A stretch of 33,408 nt of DNA from CAVVZJ01 sp963752755 (GCA_963752755.1 CAVVZJ010000027.1:1-33408); one strand, 5' to 3'; shown: positions 17,774 through 27,779, numbered from the stretch's first letter. Translations and numbers: made by a program. The notes: generated from the sequence alone by a model not told the origin.

Positions 17774-20700
17774 ATGCCCGTCCTGCCCACCAACCTGCGG
17801 AAGCAACTCGAATCCGTCTGCATCCAGGCCCGCGACGTCGCCGAAGCGGCGGCGCGGTCGGCGTTGCGGAAGCGCGCCGTCGATCAGGCGGAGCCGTTCG
17901 CGCACTTCACCGAGGCCGACAAGGCGTTGCGGAACCGGCTCCGGGCGCGGGGGCGGCAGGTGGGCGACGTGCGGGCGGCGAACAAGACGCAGTCGATCGA
18001 CCAGTTGACGCAGGAGTTGGCCTACGAGTCCTGGCACCGGATGCTCTTCGCCCGGTTCCTGTCCGAGAACCACCTGCTGATGCACCCGGACGGGGTGGCG
18101 GTCAGCCTCGAAGATTGCGAGGAACTGGCCAGGGACGAGGGGGCGCCGAACGGCCTGGCCCTCGCGGCGCGGTACGCCAGCCGGATGCTGCCGGAGATTT
18201 TCCGGACCGACGACGTGCTGCTGGAGGTCGAGTTCGCCCCCGAGCATCGGCTGGCGCTGGAGAAGCTGCTGGCCGGCCTGCCGCGCGAGACGTTCCTGGC
18301 CGACGACAGCCTGGGGTGGGTGTACCAGTTCTGGCAGGCGAAGCGGAAGGACGAGGTCAACAAGAGCGGCGAGAAGATCGACGGCCGCACGCTCCCGGCC
18401 GTCACCCAGCTTTTCACCGAGCATTACATGGTGGAGTTCCTGCTCCACAACACCCTCGGCGCCTGGTGGTGCGCGAAGGAAGGAATCCGGAGGATTCACC
18501 ACAGAGGCACAGAGGGCACAGAGGAAGAAATTCGATTTGTGAAAAAATCTGATGATTCCGATTCTCTCTTCTCCCAGTATTCCTCTTCTCTGTGCCCTCT
18601 GTGCCTCTGTGGTTCGAACTTCTTCCCCTATTTGCGTTGGCGCGACGACGGCACCCCCGCCGCCGGCACGTTCGCGGGCTGGCCGAAGTCGCTGGCGGAG
18701 TTCACCCTGCTCGACCCCTGCTGCGGGAGCGGGCATTTCCTGGTGGCCGGCTTCCGCCTGCTGGTGCCGCTGCGCAGGCACGACGAGGGGCTCTCGGCCC
18801 GCGACGCCTGCGACGCCGTGCTGCGGGAGAACCTCTTCGGCCTCGAACTCGACCCCCGCTGCACCCAGATCGCGGCGTTCGCCCTGGCCCTGGCGGCGTG
18901 GACCCATCCGGGCGACGACGGCCAGCCCCTCGGCCACTGGGACCTGCCGCCGTTGAACATCGCCTGCTCGGGCCAGGGGGTCGTCGGCACGAAGGAGGAC
19001 TGGACGCGGTTCGCCAACGGCGACGCCCGGACCCGCGAGGGGATGGAGCGGCTCTACGATTTGTTCCAGAAGGCCCCGACGCTCGGCTCGCTGATCGACC
19101 CCCGCCGCGAGGTCGGGGACCTCTTCGCCCTCGGGTTCGACACCCTGCGCGGCACCGTCGAACGCGCCCTGAAGAAGGCCGAGGCCCAGGCCGACCCGGA
19201 TCGCGCGGCCGTCGGCGTCGCGGCCCAGGGGATCGCCTTCGCGGCCTCGCTGATGGCGCGGGAGTTCACGCTGGTCGCCACAAACGTCCCGTACCTCGCG
19301 CAGGGGTAAGCAGGCCGAGGAGTTGCGGGACTACATCGGCGACATCCACACCGCCTCCAGGGCCGACCTGGCAACCGCGTTCGTCGAGCGGTGCCTGGAG
19401 TATTGCGCCCTCGGCGGCTCGACCGCCCTGGTGACGCCCCAGAACTGGCTGTTCCTCGACTCGTACAAGAAGCTCCGCGAGTGGTTGCTGCGGGGAACGA
19501 CGTGGAACGTGGTGGCAAAGCTCGGGCCGGGCGCTTTCGAGACCATCAGCGGTGAAGTCGTGAACGTCGCCCTGGTTATTCACAGTGCGGCCCAGGCCGA
19601 TGAGGGACATGAGTTGGTGGGGCTGGATGCGTCCGAATCTCGTATCCCAACCGATAAGGCAAGGCTGTTGCAAGTCGCCGAGGTCTATACAGTCGGCCAA
19701 GCCGCTCAAGAGCGAAATCCAGACGCTAGAATCGTTTTTCAAGAAATGGGTCGTGAGACGCTACTCTCTGCCTTCGCATCCTCATTTCAGGGAATCAAAA
19801 CAGGAGATGATGAACAATTTCGCCGACGATTTTGGGAGTTCGATGAACCAGGGAATCGTTGGAGATCCTATCAAAGTACCGTGGAATCAACTGTTGGTCA
19901 TGGTGGCCTAGAGCAGTGTCATCGACTGGCGAGGCGGCGCGAGCGCTGCGAGGAATCTGGCCACGCCTCCAGGGGCTGAATGCTTGGGACAACGCGGGGT
20001 CGCCGTGAGCCAGATGAGTGCTTTGCTGGCGACGCTGTATGAGGGGATATTTCGACAGCAACGTCTCACCGATCGTACCCCGCAATCCGCGCATCTTCCC
20101 GCCATCTGGTGCTTCTGCAAATCCCCCGAATACAACGCCGCCGTCCGCCGCATCGACCAGAAGATGAACGTCACCAACGCCACGCTGGTCAAAGTCCCCT
20201 TCGACCTCGAACGCTGGCAGCAAGTCGCCGCCGAGGAGTACCCGGACGGCCTGCCCGAGCCGCACAGCGACGACCCGACCCAGTGGCTCTTCCGGGGCCA
20301 CCCGAAGGGCTCGACCGACCCGCTCCAGGTCGCCGTGGCCCGGCTGCTCGGCTACCGCTGGCCGGAGCAGGAGCCCGACGACCTCGACCGCCTGGCCGAC
20401 GCCGACGGGATCGTGCCCCTGCCCGCCGTCCGGGGCGAGCCGCCCGCCGCCGAGCGGTTGCAGGAGGTCTTGCTGGCCCTACGCGCGGAAGAAACGAACC
20501 ACAGAGGCACAGAGGCACAGAGAAGAGAAAATCAACTTGAAGATTCTCTTCTGATCTCGTGTCCTCTGTGCCTCTGTGGTAATGATCTCCTGACCGCCGC
20601 CGGCGCCGGCCGGGGACCACGCTCGACGCCTGGCTCCGCGACAGCTTCTTCGAGCAGCACTGCAAGCGGTTCCACCACCGCCCCTTCCTCTGGCACATCT

Positions 20701-21193
20701 GGGACGGCCGCAACGACGGCTTCGCCTGCCTGGTCAACTACCACAAGCTCACCCACAAGGCGCTGGAGAGCCTGACCTACGCCTACCTGCAGGACTGGAT
20801 CAACGCCCAGGCCGCCGACGCCCGCGCGGCAAGCCCGGCGCCGACCTCCGTCTCCGGCCGCCCAGGCGTTGCAGGAGAAGCTGAAGCTCATCCTGGCCGG
20901 CGAGCCGCCCTACGACCTCTTCGTCCGCTGGAAGCCCCTCGCCGAGCAGCCCATCGGCTGGAACCCCGACCTCAACGACGGCGTCCGCCTCAACATCCGC
21001 CCCTTCGTCGACCGCCGGCATCCTCCGCAAGAACCCCAACATCAAGTGGACCAAGGATCGCGGCAAGGAGCCCCACCGCCCCAGGGACGAGTACCCCTGG
21101 TTCTGGGACGGCGATACCTTCACCGGCGACCGGGTCAACGACGTCCACCTGACCAACGCGGAGAAACAGGCGGCGCGGGCCAGAGCGGACTAA
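17774..21193 (+). CDS. pglX: PglX, BREX type 1 adenine-specific DNA methyltransferase, with repeat insertions and frame changes
   Basis: About 1140 residues including two inserted repeats. The enzyme makes N6-methyladenine to mark host DNA as self. The ATG at 17774 follows repeat R2. Motif I, the SAM-binding DPCCGSGHF, is near residue 314. The catalytic motif reads NVPY (near residue 504) in place of the usual NPPY, followed by RGKQAEELRDYIGD in the next frame. Later typical PglX blocks are ALVTPQNWLFLDSYKKLREW, KRIDQKM-type AAVRRIDQKMNVTNATLVKV, WHIWDGRNDGFACLVNYHKL and WFWDGDTFTGDRVNDVHL before the TAA at 21191-21193. One-base frame changes occur near 19305, 19900-20060 (several), 20605, 20840 and 21015. 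Repeats R3 and R4 lie inside the coding region without closing the frame. R5 begins at the stop codon. Confidence 0.9.
18498..18613. repeat. Palindromic repeat R3, inside pglX and in frame
   Basis: Left arm ACCACAGAGGCACAGAGGGC, right arm CTCTGTGCCCTCTGTGCCTC then TGTGGT, 116 bp in all. It sits about 100 bp before the codons of pglX motif I. The frame stays open through it, adding a stretch that includes HHRGTEGTEEE and SLCPLCLCG. Confidence 0.9.
20498..20580. repeat. Palindromic repeat R4, inside pglX and in frame
   Basis: Left arm ACCACAGAGGCACAGAGGCA, right arm GTCCTCTGTGCCTCTGTGGT, 83 bp in all. It interrupts pglX between the RLQEVLLALRAEE helix and the LLTAAGAG segment. The frame is open through it (NHRGTEAQRR, then CPLCLCGND). 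Confidence 0.9.
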
Positions 21194-21280
21194 CCACAGA
21201 GACACAGAGTCACAGAGGAGCAGATCATGAGAAGCCAACTCGATTCTGGTCTTCCTCTGGTGCCTCTGTGCCTCTGTGGC
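21193..21280. repeat. Palindromic repeat R5 at the pglX stop codon
   Basis: Left arm ACCACAGAGACACAGAGTCA, right arm ending TGCCTCTGTGCCTCTGTGGC. Its first base is the last base of the pglX TAA. Confidence 0.88.
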
Positions 21281-21427
21281 TCGTCCCTCTTCGCTGATCG
21301 TATGCTATACTCCCCTTGAGGAGCCGCGTTCTCCGTCCGTACCCAGCCGGACGCGAACGACGGCTCCCGTCTTTGGCAACCCGTCTCCCCTCCCCCGCGA
21401 GAGGTCATCCCTCGGCGCCGCCCGGCA

Positions 21428-21665
21428 CGAAACGAACCCAGGCCGCCGTACGAAACGAACCCACCTGCCATTTGGCAGTCGTTCGGACTCTGGGGCAGCA
21501 CGCCAATTCCTCCCCCGCCCGCCGTGCGAAACGAACCCAGGTCGCCGCGCGAAACGAGACCCGAGCCTCCCAGGTTTTTCACCTTAAACTCTTGAGTCAT
21601 CAAGATATTCCGGCGAATCCAGAACGAACCCGAGGACGCCCCTGAAGCCTCGCGAAACGAACCCA
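21428..21665. repeat. Dispersed CGAAACGAACCCA repeats
   Basis: Copies of CGAAACGAACCCA at 21428, 21451, 21527, 21550 (variant GAGACCC), 21621 (partial) and 21653. The pairs at 21428/21451 and 21527/21550 have the same 23-bp spacing, with GCCGCCG-like sequence between some copies. In one frame they read KRTQ, in another RNEP. They fill most of the intergenic space between pglX and the DUF433 gene (about 21300-21690), where no gene is seen. Confidence 0.75.
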
Positions 21666-21687
21666 AGCCGCCGCGCGAACAAGGCCG

Positions 21688-21773
21688 ACCGAGACACCGA
21701 GACACCGAGTTGGAAGGATGAGAAAAACCTCTCCATTTTCCCGATTCCTCTGTGCCCTCTGTGCCTCTGTGGT
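21688..21773. repeat. Palindromic repeat R6, left arm degenerate
   Basis: The left arm is altered (ACCGAGACACCGAGACACCG); the right arm is typical (TGCCCTCTGTGCCTCTGTGG then T). It lies between the CGAAACGAACCCA repeats and the DUF433 gene. Confidence 0.8.
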
Positions 21774-21836
21774 TAGCCCAAGCCCCCGGCCGTGTCCTCC
21801 GATCGAAGCGACCCGACTCAATTGGGAGAGGATCTC

Positions 21837-22067
21837 ATGACAATCCGCTGGCAGGACTACATCGAGGAGCGGAAGGACGTGATGATGGGCAAGCCGGTCT
21901 TCAAGGGGACACGGCTGACCGTCGAGCATGTCCTGAGCGAGATGGGCGCCGGGCTGACCGAGGTGGAGCTGCTCGACAACTACCCGACCCTCCGGCCCGA
22001 GCATCTCCGTGCGGCCCTCCTCTACGCCGCCGCCGTGGTGGCGATGGACGAGACGATCTTCGCCTGA
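21837..22067 (+). CDS. DUF433 protein, antitoxin-like
   Basis: 76 residues from ATG 21837, which is preceded by GGGAGAGG at 6 bp; the GTG at 21792 is less likely. The sequence WQDYIEERKDVMMGKPVFKG, then TRLTVEHVLSEMGAGLTEVE and a closing ALLYAAAVVAMDETIF, is the DUF433 pattern, a small helix-turn-helix protein. DUF433 genes very often precede DUF5615 genes, as here (15-bp gap), and the pair is generally regarded as toxin-antitoxin-like. It sits between pglX and pglZ in the same direction, so it may be transcribed with the BREX operon. Confidence 0.88.
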   Translation: MTIRWQDYIEERKDVMMGKPVFKGTRLTVEHVLSEMGAGLTEVELLDNYPTLRPEHLRAALLYAAAVVAMDETIFA

Positions 22068-22082
22068 CGGATCGGGGCGTCC

Positions 22083-22451
22083 ATGAAGCTGTTCGCCGAC
22101 GAGAACGTGGCCCGCTCCCTGGTCGCCCAGCTCCGCGCCCGGGGCCACGACGTCCTGTATGCCGCCGAGGCCCAGCCCGGCGCCCCGGACACCGACTGGC
22201 TGACCCGAGCCGAGGCCGAGGGTCGGCTGATCCTGACCTCGGACAAGGACTTCGGCGACCTGATCTTCCGCGACGGCCTGACCAGCCACGGCGTGGTCCT
22301 CCTCCGGTTGGGCGCCCTGGGCCTGCCCGACCGCCTCGCCCGCCTGGAGGACGCCTGGCCCACGGTCGAGGCCCACTCGGCCGGCAAGTTCCTCGTCATC
22401 ACCCCGTCCAAGATCCGCATCCGCGACCTGACCACGGGGGAGGACGCCTGA
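22083..22451 (+). CDS. DUF5615 PIN-like protein, toxin-like
   Basis: An intact protein of 122 residues. It begins MKLFADENVARSLVAQLRAR, with the D-E-N near the N-terminus, followed by GHDVLYAAEAQPGAPDTDWL and LILTSDKDFGDLIF, the acidic residues typical of DUF5615/PIN-like nuclease folds. It follows the DUF433 gene by 15 bp. Its TGA overlaps the ATG of pglZ (TGATG), so pglZ translation probably depends on this gene. It may act as an RNase toxin held by the DUF433 protein, but this is known only by family context. Confidence 0.88.
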   Translation: MKLFADENVARSLVAQLRARGHDVLYAAEAQPGAPDTDWLTRAEAEGRLILTSDKDFGDLIFRDGLTSHGVVLLRLGALGLPDRLARLEDAWPTVEAHSAGKFLVITPSKIRIRDLTTGEDA

Positions 22452-24812
22452 TGTCGGCCCCGACCGTCTTCGATGCCCTCCTGTCCACCCTCCACGACTC
22501 GACCGCCTTCAACCGGGACGACACCGTGCCGCCCGCCGCCGTCCTCTGGCCCGACGAGAAGCGGGAGTGGGAGAAGCTCGTTCCCCGCCTCCGCGTGGCG
22601 CTGCCGCAATTCTTGACCTTCGGCCCCTACGACGCCGCCCACCGCTACCGGCCCGGCCATCTGGCTGCGGTGCGTCCTGGCCGGGAAGGTCCCCGACGGC
22701 TCGCCTGCCGACCGGCACCGTTCCGATCCTCTACCTGCCGGGCGTCAGCCGGGCGACCCTGCGGGCGACCGAGGAGTGCCCGCACGAACTCAGGCCGCTG
22801 GCCGAGTTGCAATACCGGGGCGTGCTCTGGTCGCAGGCCAACGCGCAAGGACTGGACCGTCGCCGCCTACCTCCAGACCGAAAAGGGTGGCTTGGACCTC
22901 GACCGTGGCCAGGGAGCAGGCCACGGCGACATCGATCCGCCGCTGCCTCGAGAAGCTGGCCGATGCCCCGGTGCCGACCTCCGGGCCAAGTCGGCGAGCC
23001 GGGGAACTCAACGGCCACTATTTCGACTCGCTGGTCAGCGACGATCCGATGGACGATCTGCTGTCCTGGATGTCGCGACCCGCGAGGAACGCGAGGAACG
23101 CTGGGAGCCGGGCCGCTGGGAAACCCTGTGCAGCCGGTGCCTGTGCCGACTACGGCTTCGACCCCGCCCGTGACGGCGAACTGGTCGGGGCCGAGAAGCT
23201 GGGCTTGCAGCCGAAGGGCGGCGTGGAAGACCGTCTGGAAACGCTTCGCCGCCGCCCCGGCCCGCTATCCGGGCCTCCTCGAACTGCTGCGCAAGGCCAA
23301 ACCGCAGCCCAAGCCCGGCGACCTCTTCTCCCGAGCCGCACGAATTCTGGCCCCAGGACAACGAGGCCGACGAGGCCGACCTCCGCGCAGCCCTGGCCCG
23401 ATCGGCTCGGCTACCGCTGGCCAAGGCGCGGAACCGGCTGATCGCCTGGAGAAGGAGCACGGCCCGCGCCGCGAATGGGCCTGGGCGAAGATGAACCAGT
23501 CGCCCCTGGCCGCCGCGATCCGCACCTCGCCCGACCCTGGCCGAGGCGACGTCGACGCCCCTGACCGGGGGCAAGCTCGGCGACATGGTCCGGGCGTACA
23601 CGGAAGGCGGCTGGCGGGCCGACGCCGCCGTGCTGGAGGGCCTGGCGGCCGTCGTCAAGCCCGCAGGACCAGGAAGCGGTCGGCTGTTGCCGTCGCCCAC
23701 GTCTATCAGCCCTGGCTCCGCGACGCCGCCGAACTCTTCCAGGACCGAGCCGTGAGCGAAGCCGGTCCCCGGCGAGAGTAGCCCCGGCTCGACGCCGTGC
23801 CGACCGGCGACGTGCGTCCTCTTCGCCGATGGCCTGCGGTACGACGTGGGGCAGAAGCTCCTCGGCATGCTGGGGGAGGTCGGCGCAGGTCCAGGCGAGC
23901 CATCATCTCGTCGCCCTGCCGTCCGTCACCCCGACGGCGAAGCCCGCCGTCTCGCCGGTCGCCGGGAAGATCAACGGGACGGTCGGCGGGGGAAGAATTC
24001 CGGCCCTGCCTGGCCGCTGATGGCAAAGACCTGACGCCGGATCGGTTCCGCAAGCTGCTGACCGAGGACGGCGTACCAATTCCTGGCCGAACGAGACTGG
24101 CGACCCCAGGGCAAGCGCGTGGACGGAGTTCGGCAACATGGACAAGACGGGGCACAACGAGGGCAGCGGGCTGGCCCACCGCATCCCCGAGTTACTGGCC
24201 ACCTGGTCCAGCGCGTCGAATCGCTGCTGGACGCCGGTTGGAAGGAAGTCCGGATCGTCACCGACCACGGCTGGCTGCTCATGCCGAAGGGATTGCCGAA
24301 GTCGGAGTTGCCCAAATATCCTGACGGCGACCCGCTGGCGGCGGTGTGCGGTGGTCAAGCCGAGACGGCCGACGGTGGACCTGCCCTGCTTCGCTTGGTT
24401 CTGGTCCGAGGGCGTGCGGATCGCCAGCCCGCCCGGCATCGACTGCTTCATGGCCGGGCGAGGAGTACAACCACGGGGGCCTGAGCCTCCAGGAATGCGT
24501 TGTGCCCCAGATCTCGATCCGGGCTGGGACTTCGGCCAGGTCTTCGGCGAAAATCGAGTCGTCTAAGTGGGCCGGGCTCCGGTGCCGGATCACGGTGAGC
24601 GGCGACTTCGAGGGGCTGCTCGCGTGGACCTACGAGACAAGGCCGGCGACCCGGCGACATCGCTTGCCGAGGCGAAGCCGGTGGGCAAGGATGGCACGGT
24701 TCGCTCGTGGTCGAGGACGATGCTCGCGAAGGAACAGCGACGGAACTGGTGTTCCTCGATGCCGGGGAGGGTCATAGATAAACAGCCGGTGACGGTGGGG
24801 GAATGGCGGTGA
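22451..24812 (+). CDS. pglZ: PglZ, BREX alkaline-phosphatase-superfamily protein, heavily frame-shifted in this sequence
   Basis: A core BREX component of the alkaline phosphatase superfamily, about 785 residues when the frames are joined. The start MSAPTVFDALLSTLHDSTAF overlaps the DUF5615 stop. Recognisable pieces in successive frames are AIWLRCVLAGKVPDG, ILYLPGVSRATLRATEECPH, LAELQYRGVLWSQAN, DWTVAAYLQTEKGGLDLD, HYFDSLVSDDPMDDLLSWM, FADGLRYD (metal-site aspartate), LPSVTPTAKPAVSP and IVTDHGWLLMPKGLPKSELP (TDH metal site). I count at least 15 single-base frame changes between 22640 and 24770, while the protein text remains well conserved. The order and content leave little doubt about identity. 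The stop at 24810-24812 overlaps the brxL start. Confidence 0.88.
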
Positions 24813-26862
24813 TGAACTCGATCATCTGGACCGACTCGCCGCCGAGGCCTTCGACGGGTACATCGTCCGCAAGGACTTGTGCGCAAGTTCGCCCGCCAGT
24901 ATCCGGTGCCCACCTACGTCTGCGAGTTCCTGCTGGGCCGCTACTGCGCCAGCGTGGACGAGGAGGAGATCCAGGAGGGCTTGCAGATCGTCGAGCGCCA
25001 GCTTGCGCGACCGGCACGGTCCGCAGCGGCGAGGAGGAACTGTTCAAGGCCCGCGCCGGGAGACGGGCGTCGGTGAAGCTGATCGACATCATCTCGGCAC
25101 GCCTGGACGCGAAGACCGACTCCTACGTGGCGGCACTGCCCAGCCTCCAACTGAAGGACGTCGGCATCGACGACAAGCTGGTCCACGACCACGAGCGGAT
25201 GCTGACGGGCGGGTTCTACGCCGAGGTCGATCTGAACTACGACGCCGATGATCGCCCAGGAGAAGAACGGGCGGCCGTTCTCCGTCGCCGGGCTCCGGCC
25301 CGATCCAACTCTCGAAGCGCGGACGTGCTGGACGCGCTGTACGAGGGCCGGCGGCGATTCAGCACGTCGGAATGGAAGGACTTCCTGATCCGAGGTATCG
25401 GGCTGGAGCCGGCGGGGCTGTCGGAGCGCAACAAGGACGTGCTGATCCTCCGGATGGTGCCGTTCGTCGAGAACAACTACAACCTGGTCGAACTCGGCCC
25501 GCGCGGGCACGGGCAAGAGCCACCTGTTCCAGCAGATCTCGCCCTACGCCCACCTGGTCTCCGGCGGCAAGGCGACCGTCGCCCGGATGTTCGTGAACAA
25601 TGGCCAGCGGGCAGCGGGGGCTGGTCTGCCAGTACGACGTCGTCTGCTTCGACGAGGTCTCGGGCGTCTCCTTCGACCAGAAGGACGGCGTCAACATCAT
25701 GAAGGGCTACATGGAGTCGGGCGAGTTCAGCCGGGGCAAGGAGAGCATCCGGGCCTACGGCAGCATCGTGATGGTGGGCAACTTCGACGTCGATGTCCAG
25801 CACCAGCAGCGGATCGGCCACCTGTTCGGCCCCATGCCCCCCGAGATGCGGAACGACACGGCCCTGATGGACCGCATCCACTGCTACCTGCCGGGCTGGG
25901 ACGTCCCCAAGATCAACGAGGCGACCAAGACCGACCACTTCGGCCTCGTCTCCGACTTCCTGAGCGAGTGCTGGAGCCGGCTTCGGAGCCAGAGCCGCGT
26001 CGCGGCCCTCCAGGGGCGGCTCACCTTCGGCGGCGCCATGAGCGGTCGCGACCAGAACGCGGCGACCAAGACCATCAACGGGCTGCTCAAGCTGATCCAC
26101 CCGTCGCCCGACGACCCAGTGCCCGACGAGGACCTGGAATGGGCCGTCCGACTCGCCCTGGAATGCCGCCGCCGGGTCAAGGAGCAGCAGAAGCGGATCG
26201 GCACGGCGGAATTCCGCAACACGCAGTTCAGCTACACCCTGGGGCATGAAGGGGTGGAGAAGTTCGTGGTCACGCCGGAACTCCACAGCGAGGACCACAT
26301 CGACCGCGATCCGCTCCCGCCGGGCCAGGTCTGGGGCATCAGCCCCGGCGGGCCGGACGAGGGCTCCGGGCTGTACCGGATCGAGGTCACGGAGGGTCCC
26401 GGTGGCGGCGTCCGCATCCTGAACCGCCCGGCGCCCCCGGCGTTCGCCGAGAGCGTCCGGTATGCCGAGCAGAACCTCTACGCCCGGGCGGGCGAACTGG
26501 TGGGGGACCGCAACCCCCGCGAGCATGAGTTCTCCGTCCAACTCCGAGCCTATGACGCCACGAAGAGCGGTTCCGCGCTCGGGGTTGCCGCCCTGCTCGC
26601 CATGTGCTCGGCCCTCCTCGGCAAGAGCCTGAGGGGCGGGCTCGTCGTCGTGGGCGGGCTGAATCTCGGCGGCTCGGTCGACCCCCTGCACAACGCCATC
26701 GACGTGGTGGAACTGGCGGTCGAGAAGGGCGCCTCGGTCGTGTTGATGCCGGTTTCCGCGCGTAAGCAGCTATTCGATCTGTCGGACGACATGGCGACGA
26801 AGGTCAACATCCTCTTTTACGGGGAGGCGAAAGAAGCCCTCCTCAAGGCCATCGCCGATTGA
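24812..26862 (+). CDS. brxL: BrxL, BREX AAA+ protein with Lon-like C-terminal domain
   Basis: About 680 residues. The start ATG at 24812 overlaps the pglZ stop (TGATG). The N-terminal part, broken by about seven frame changes up to 25610, reads AFDGYIVRKDL, KFARQYPVPTYVCEFLLGRY, KLIDIISARLDAKTDSYVA and ERMLTGGFYAEVDLNYD. The Walker A is GPRGTGKSHL (about 25500; one frame change falls inside it) and the Walker B is VVCFDEVSG. From 25610 the frame is intact over 1.2 kb: the AAA core, then a Lon-like domain with AYDATKSGSALGVAAL, where the serine matches the Lon nucleophile, and GGLVVVGGLNLGGSVDPLH. The Lon lysine position appears to be His-Asn here, so proteolysis is doubtful. BrxL closes the type 1 gene set. 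Confidence 0.93.
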
Positions 26863-26952
26863 GCCACTCGATCGGCGCGGGATCGGACGTTGAAGCGCCG
26901 GTGGGCGACCGACAACGGCATGAGATGGGCTTCGGTCGAGATACCTCCCCGC

Positions 26953-27739
26953 TCAGGGGCGGTTTTCTTCCTGCTGGAGCTTCAACTCGGCCCGGAACGC
27001 CCGGATGATCCGCGACTCGCTCCAGGGCTTGCCATCCTTCGTCAGGACCTTCAAGCCGTAGTTGATCTGCTGGCGGATCGCGTCCCAGGTCCGGCCCTCC
27101 AGCCGCCACGTCACGATCGCGCGCATCACCCGACGCTCCTCGGGGTCGGCCACCCGCACCTTGACGTGCCGGCCCTGCTCCTGATCCCAGCGCCGCTCCC
27201 AGCGGAACCCGTAGCCGGCGTACAGGCCGTTCGCGTGGCCCTTCCGCTTCCGCAGGGCCAGCGCCTCGCGGGTCCGCTGCGAGATCAGCTTGCGCTCGAT
27301 CTCGGCGAACACCGCCACCAGTTGGATGAACGCCTTGCCGAACGGGTTGGCCAGGTCCGAGATCATCGGGAAGTCGCAGAGCAGCAGGCTCACGCCCAGC
27401 CGCTCCCAGCGGTCGAGCATCAGGACGCAGTCGGAGAGCTTGCGGAAGCCGCGATCCACGCGGGCGATCACCACCAGGTCCCCCTGCCTCAGGCGGGCGC
27501 ACAACTCGCGGCCCGCCTTGCGCTCGGGCAGGGGGACCTTGCCGGACTGGGCGTCGTTCCACGAGCCGTCCGGGTTCTGAACCGGCGCGTCCTGGAACCA
27601 GGCGTCCACCGTCCCGCCCGATGGCCCGGACGGCCTGCGTGATGGCCTGGCGTTGGGCCTCGGGGCTCAGGGCCTGCTTGTCGGTGCTGACCCGCAGGTA
27701 GCCGAACGTGCGGCCGGGGGGCGGTTCTCGGTCTCTCAT
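26953..27739 (-). CDS. Serine recombinase (resolvase/invertase family), one frame change
   Basis: About 262 residues. The ATG at 27739 is preferred to 27745 because GGAG lies 8 bp before it. The N-terminal catalytic domain has YLRVSTDKQALSPEAQRQAI with the nucleophile serine, then LRQGDLVVIARVDRGFRKLS and SLLLCDFPMISDLANPFGKA, and AVFAEIERKLISQRTREAL, the usual E-helix. The C-terminal part (RKRKGHANGLYAGYGFRWER and INYGLKV) is a short recombinase-type DNA-binding region. One frame change lies near 27612. It converges on brxL with a 90-bp gap and so marks the right edge of the BREX block; it could mobilise that block or the element to its right. Confidence 0.88.
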
Positions 27740-27779
27740 CGTCATACTCCGTCTCGTTGGTGGGTATGTGCTCGATGCG

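Noticed and set aside
17717..18937. Minus-strand open frame of 406 codons opposite pglX
   Set aside because: It is antisense to the well-conserved start of PglX; its HRGTE-like pieces are just the palindromic repeats read backwards.
21428..21665. A CRISPR array
   Set aside because: Repeats are only 13 bp, irregularly spaced and variable, with no cas genes nearby.
23797..24324. Separate small genes inside the pglZ region
   Set aside because: The fragments in different frames together spell one PglZ protein, including FADGLRYD and TDHGW; the breaks are single-base changes.
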